Part shown: positions 58,690 to 64,000 of the stretch, piece after piece
Numbering within the stretch: position 1 is the stretch's first letter
How the letters are laid out: the number at the start of each line of letters is the position of its first letter
Assembly (NCBI GenBank): GCA_037043015.1
Contig: CM073326.1
Coordinates: 682,001-746,000 of the forward strand
DNA length: 64,000 nt
DNA from: Bryum argenteum
Taxonomy: Eukaryota > Streptophyta > Bryopsida > Bryales > Bryaceae
Direction: 5' to 3'
The notes under the pieces: model-generated
The model's database searches: none
What the model saw: the letters and a program-made list of their open reading frames with translations, nothing else
What the model was told of the DNA's origin: nothing
Made by a program: the position numbers and the translations under genes

Positions 58690-61600
58690 GCACTCTTCAT
58701 AGGCACAATAAGGAAATGCAACAGCGAGCAATGACGAGCCAGAAAGCAAATGCCACAGCGCAGATCGGCCACAGCGAGCGAAGAGGGTGCAGGTGTGACA
58801 CTCCACGAATTCCGAGCACGAGTTCCAGCGATCGAAAGCCAAAAAATGCACACCGGAAAGTACTAGAAAAGCAAATTCGGGAACCTCCCTTCAGACCTTC
58901 GTCGACGAATGTGTGAGAGCTTCCGGGCTGACCAAACACCAAGTGCACGAGTACAGCTTATGAGATACAGCCTCAGGCCCGCCACGAGGATGTGAGCTGC
59001 CTTCATTGGCACATGATGATGGACCACAGCGAGAAATGAAGGTGCGGCAGTGGCACACCCCGACCCCTTTCACGAAATCATGCGAATGAATTGAACAAAA
59101 TGCAAACCAGCATGTCAAAAAATGGAGAATTCGGGCACCTCCCTTCAGACCTTCATCCACGAATGTCTGTGAGCATCCGGGCTCATCCCACACCAAAAGC
59201 ACGAGTACAGCTTATGAGATGCAGCCTCAGGCCCGCCACGAAGATGTGAGCAGCCATCATTGGCACAGGATGATGGACAACAGCTAGGAATGAAGGTGCG
59301 GCACTGGCACTCCCCGACCCCTTTCACGAAATCATGCGAACGAATTGAACAAAATGCAAACCAGCATGTCAAAAAATGGAGAATTCAGGCACCTCCCTTC
59401 AAACCTTCGTCCACGAATGTCTGTGGGCATCCGGGCTCATCCCACACCAAAAGCACGAGTACAGCTTATGAGATGCAGCCTCAGGCCCGCCACGAAGATG
59501 TGAGCAGCCATCATTGGCACAGGATGATGGACAACAGCGAGAAATGAAGGTGCGGCAGTGGCACTCCCCGACCCCTTTCACGAAATCATGCGAACGATTT
59601 GAACAAAATGCAAACCACCATGTCAAAAAATGGAGAATTCGGGCACCTCCCTTCAGATCTTCGTCCACGAACGTCTGTGCGCATCCGGTCTCATCCCACA
59701 CCAAAAGCACGAGTACAGCTTATGAGATGCAGCCTCAGGCCCGCCACGAGGAAGTGAGCAGCCATCATTGGCACAGGATGATGGACCACACCGAGAAATG
59801 AAGGTGCGGCAGTGGCACTCCCCGACCCCTTTCACGAAATCATGCGAACGATTTGAACAAAATGCAAACCAGCATGTCAAAAAATGGAGAATTCGGGCAC
59901 CTCTCTTCAGACCTTCGTCCACGAATGTCTGTGGGCATCCGGGCTCATCCCACACCAAAAGCACGAGTATAGCTTATGAGATGCAGCCTCAGGCCCGCCA
60001 CGAGGATGTGAGCTGCCTTCATTGGCACATGATGATGGACAACAGCTAGGAATGAAGGTGCGGCAGTGGCACTCCCCGACCCCTTTCACGAAATCATGCG
60101 AACGAATTGAACAAAATGCAAACCAGCATGTCAAAAAATGGAGAATTCGGGCACCTCCCTTCAGACCTTCGTCCACGAATGTCTGTGAGCATCCGGGCTC
60201 ATCCCACACCAAAAGCACGAGTACACGAACGAGATGCGACCTCGAGGCCGCCACGAGGAAGTGAGCAGCCATCATTGGCACAGGATGATGGACCACACCG
60301 AGAAATGAAGGTGCGGTAGTGGCACTCCCCGACCCCTTTCACGAAATCATGCGAACGAATTGAACAAAATGCAAACCACCATGTCAAAAAATGGAGAATT
60401 CGGGCACCTCCCTTCAGACCTTCGTCCACGAATGTCTGTGGGCATCCGGGCTCATCCCAACCAAAAGCACGAGTACAGCTTACGAGATGCAGCCTCAGGC
60501 CCGCCACGAGGATGTGAGCTGCGTTCATTGGTACAGGATGATGGACAACAGCTAGGAATGAAGGTGCGGCAGTGGCACTCCCCGACCCCTTTCACGAAAT
60601 CATGCGAACGATTTGAACAAAATGCAAACCAGCATGTCAAAAAATGGAGAATTCGGGCACCTCCCTTCAGACCTTCATCCACGAATGTCTGTGGGCATCC
60701 GGGCTCATCCCACACCAAAAGCACGAGTACAGCTTATGAGATGCAGCCTCAGGCCCGCCACGAGGATGAGAGCTGCCTTCATTGGCACAGGATGATGGAC
60801 AACAGCTAGGAATGAAGGTGCGGCAGTGGCACTCCCCGACCCCTTTCACGAAATCATGCGAACGAATTGAACAAAATGCAAACCAGCATGTCAAAAAATG
60901 GAGAATTCGGGCACCTCCTTCGGACCTTCGTCCGAAGATATCTGTGGGCATCCGGGCTCATCCCACACCAAAAGCACGAGTACAGCTTATGAGATGCAGC
61001 CTCAGGCCCGCCACGAAGATGTGAGCAGCCTTCATTGGCACAGGATGATGGACCACACCGAGAAATGAAGGTGCGGTAGTGGCACTCCCCGACCCCTTTC
61101 ACGAAATCATGCGAACGAATTGAACAAAATGCAAACCAAAGATGTCAAAAATGGAGAATTCGGGCACCTCCTTCAAACCTTCGTCCACGAATGTCGTGGG
61201 CATCCGGGCTCATCCCAACCAAAAGCACGAGTACGATTTTTTATGAGATGCGACCTCGGGCCCGCCACGAGGATGTGAGCTGCGTTCATTGGCACGGGAT
61301 GATGGACAACGACTAGGAATGAAGGTGCGGCAATGGCACTCCCCGACCCCTTTCACGAAATCATGCGAACGATTTGAACAAAATGCAAACCAGCATGTCA
61401 AAAAATGGAGAATTCGGGCACCTCCCTTCAAACCTTCGTCCACGAATGTCTGTGGGCATCCGGGCTCATCCCAACCAAAAGCACGAGTACAGCTTATGAG
61501 ATGCAGCCTCAGGCCCGCCACGAGGATGTGAGCTGCGTTCATTGGCACAGGATGATGGACAACAGCTAGGAATGAAGGTGCGGCAGTGGCACTCCCCGAC

Positions 61601-64000
61601 CCCTTTCACGAAATCATGCGAACGATTTGAACAAAATGCAAACCAACATGTCAAAAAATGGAGAACTCGGGCACCTCCCTTCAGACCTTCGTCCACGAAT
61701 GTCTGTGAGCATCCGGGCTCATCCCACACCAAAAGCACGAGTACAGCTTATGAGATGCAGCCTCAGGCCCGCCACGAGGAAGTGAGCAGCCATCATTGGC
61801 ACATGATGATGGACCACACCGAGAAATGAAGGTGCGGTAGTGGCGCTCCCCGACCCCTTTCACGAAATCATGCGAACGAATTGAACAAAATGCAAACCAG
61901 CATGTCAAAAAATGGAGAACTCGGGCACCTCCCTTCAGACCTTCGTCCACGAATGTCTGTGGGCATCCGGGCTCATCCCAACCAAAAGCACGAGTACAGC
62001 TTACGAGATGCAGCCTCAGGCCCGCCACGAGGATGTGAGCTGCGTTCATTGGTACAGGATGATGGACAACAGCTAGGAATGAAGGTGCGGCAGTGGCACT
62101 CCCCGACCCCTTTCACGAAATCATGCGAACGATTTGAACAAAATGCAAACCAGCATGTCAAAAAATGGAGAATTCGGGCACCTCCCTTCAGACCTTCATC
62201 CACGAATGTCTGTGGGCATCCGGGCTCATCCCACACCAAAAGCACGAGTACAGCTTATGAGATGCAGCCTCGGGCCCCACACGAGGATGAGCTGCCTTCA
62301 TTGGCACGGGATGATGGACAACGGCTAGGAATGAAGGTGCGGGGTGGCACTCCCGACCCCTTTCACGAAATCATGCGAACGAATTGAACAAAATGCAAAC
62401 CAGCATGTCAAAAAATGGAGAATTCGGGCACCTCCCTTCAGACCTTCGTCCACGAATGTCTGTGGGCATCCGGGCTCATCCCACACCAAAAGCACGAGTA
62501 CAGCTTATGAGATGCAGCCTCAGGCCCGCCACGAAGATGTGAGCAGCCTTCATTGGCACAGGATGATGGACCACACCGAGAAATGAAGGTGCGGTAGTGG
62601 CACTCCCCGACCCCTTTCACGAAATCATGCGAACGAATTGAACAAAATGCAAACCAGCATGTCAAAAAATGGAGAATTCGGGCACCTCCCTTCAAACCTT
62701 CGTCCACGAATGTCTGTGGGCATCCGGGCTCATCCCAACCAAAAGCACGAGTACAGCTTATGAGATGCAGCCTCAGGCCCGCCACGAGGATGTGAGCTGC
62801 GTTCATTGGCACAGGATGATGGACAACAGCTAGGAATGAAGGTGCGGCACTGGCACTCCCCGACCCCTTTCACGAAATCATGCGAACGATTTGAACAAAA
62901 TGCAAACCAAAGATGTCAAAAATGGAGAATTCGGGCACCTCCTTCAAACCTTCGTCCACGAATGTATCGCAGGCATCCGGGCTCATCCCAACCAAAAGCA
63001 CGAGTACACGACTTATGAGATGCGGCCTCAGGCCCGCCACGAGGATGTGAGCTGCGTTCATTGGCACAGGATGATGGACAACAGCTAGGAATGAAGGTGC
63101 GGCAGTGGCACTCCCCGACCCCTTTCACGAAATCATGCGAACGATTTGAACAAAATGCAAACCAACATGTCAAAAAATGGAGAACTCGGGCACCTCCCTT
63201 CGGACCTTCGTCCACGAATGTGCAGTGAGCATCCGGGCTCATCCCACACCAAAAGCACGAGTACGACTTATGAGATGCGGCCTCGGGCCCGCCACGAGGA
63301 AGTGAGCAGCCATCATTGGCACATGATGATGGACCACACCGAGAAATGAAGGTGCGGTAGTGGCGCTCCCGACCCCTTTCACGAAATCATGCGAACGAAT
63401 TGAACAAAATGCAAACCAAAGATGTCAAAAATGGAGAACTCGGGCACTCTCCTTCGGACCTTCGTCCACGAATGTCTGTGGGCATCCGGGCTCATCCCAA
63501 CCAAAAGCACGAGTACGACTTACGAGATGCGGCCTCAGCCCGCCACGAGGATGTGAGTGCGCGTTCATTGGTACAGGATGATGGACAACGACTAGGAATG
63601 AAGGTGCGGCGGTGGCACTCCCGACCCCTTTCACGAAATCATGCGAACGATTTGAACAAAATGCAAACCAAAGATGTCAAAAATGGAGAATTCGGGCACC
63701 TCCCTTCAGACCTTCATCCACGAATGTCTGTGGGCATCCGGGCTCATCCCACACCAAAAGCACGAGTACAGCTTATGAGATGCAGCCTCAGGCCCGCCAC
63801 GAGGATGTGAGCTGCGTTCATTGGCACAGGATGATGGACAACAGCTAGGAATGAAGGTGCGGCACTGGCACTCCCCGACCCCTTTCACGAAATCATGCGA
63901 ACGATTTGAACAAAATGCAAACCAGCATGTCAAAAAATGGAGAATTCGGGCACCTCCCTTCAAACCTTCGTCCACGAATGTCTGTGGGCATCCGGGCTCA
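58690..64000. repeat. Satellite array, about 254-bp unit, at least 20 copies
   Basis: After one degenerate unit (58,690-58,990) units follow every 253-256 bp, marked by GAAATGAAGGTGCGG or GGAATGAAGGTGCGG (59,033, 59,287, 59,541, 59,795, 60,049 and so on), to the window end. From 60,301 a three-unit higher-order pattern repeats about every 760 bp. Units are open in frames on both strands, but these frames are shared by tandem copies and end within each unit, so I do not call genes. Confidence 0.97.

Noticed and set aside
59033-64000. Families of 70-150-residue ORFs on both strands in the satellite
   Set aside because: They are identical by tandem repetition, occur on both strands and lack start context; no purifying pattern can be claimed.

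Overview
The window looks like nuclear DNA of a green plant, most likely a streptophyte (charophyte alga or early land plant). The evidence is GT-AG introns, a plant-type interstitial telomere repeat (CCCTAAA-like, about 24.54 kb), a plant-style Ty3/Gypsy LTR element with an LVDGGSG protease, and a hAT-like transposase. The density of repetitive genes recalls charophytes such as Chara, but that is memory, not a search. Nearly everything is mobile or amplified DNA; I see no clear housekeeping gene.

Layout. (a) 1-1,579 and 21,220-24,150 form the left arm of a large inverted duplication; 30,205-34,755 is the right arm. The arms carry a gene for a protein with a CKKYVKMYHI motif, a coiled coil and a RING-H2 finger, plus a divergent upstream region. 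In the right arm a kinase-like gene (28,948-30,216, minus) is divergent from it. (b) The left-arm gene is split at 1,579/21,220 by a 19.64-kb element with terminal inverted repeats and a 4-bp target duplication (CAAC). The right arm supplies the empty site. This element carries a DUF7869-like transposase (plus strand), a ParB-like multi-exon gene, an FCP1/NIF-like phosphatase gene and one more unknown gene (minus strand). It also carries about 38 copies of a 21-bp palindrome: 12 in the leader intron of the ParB-like gene, 17 on a 46-bp period in the leader intron of the transposase gene, and nine scattered, several inside introns. (c) 24.15-28.26 kb is AT-rich spacer followed by a second CKKYVKMYHI gene. 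(d) The right-arm RING gene is split inside its RING finger by a 10.04-kb LTR retrotransposon (35,530-45,571, TSD GTATG) and resumes at 45,577. (e) 46.9-49.8 kb holds a frame-disrupted hAT-like transposase. (f) 50.1-54.7 kb holds GC-rich promoter patches, an integrase fragment and a truncated second retroelement with its 3' LTR. (g) 54.7-58.0 kb holds a second ParB-like gene whose C-terminal region looks like a DNA methyltransferase; it is cut off by the LTR. (h) 58.6 kb to the window end is a satellite of about 254-bp units, organised from 60.3 kb as trimeric higher-order repeats.

How the parts may work together (inference): the 19.6-kb element looks like a self-contained giant DNA transposon whose two divergent transcription units both carry a palindrome array in the first intron. 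A ParB-fold protein beside clustered palindromes invites comparison with ParB/parS, but nothing here proves binding.

Data quality: most long genes show single-base frame changes, and differences between repeat copies fall at CAG/CTG trinucleotides (CAG read as CGA). Some apparent pseudogenes may therefore be sequencing error.
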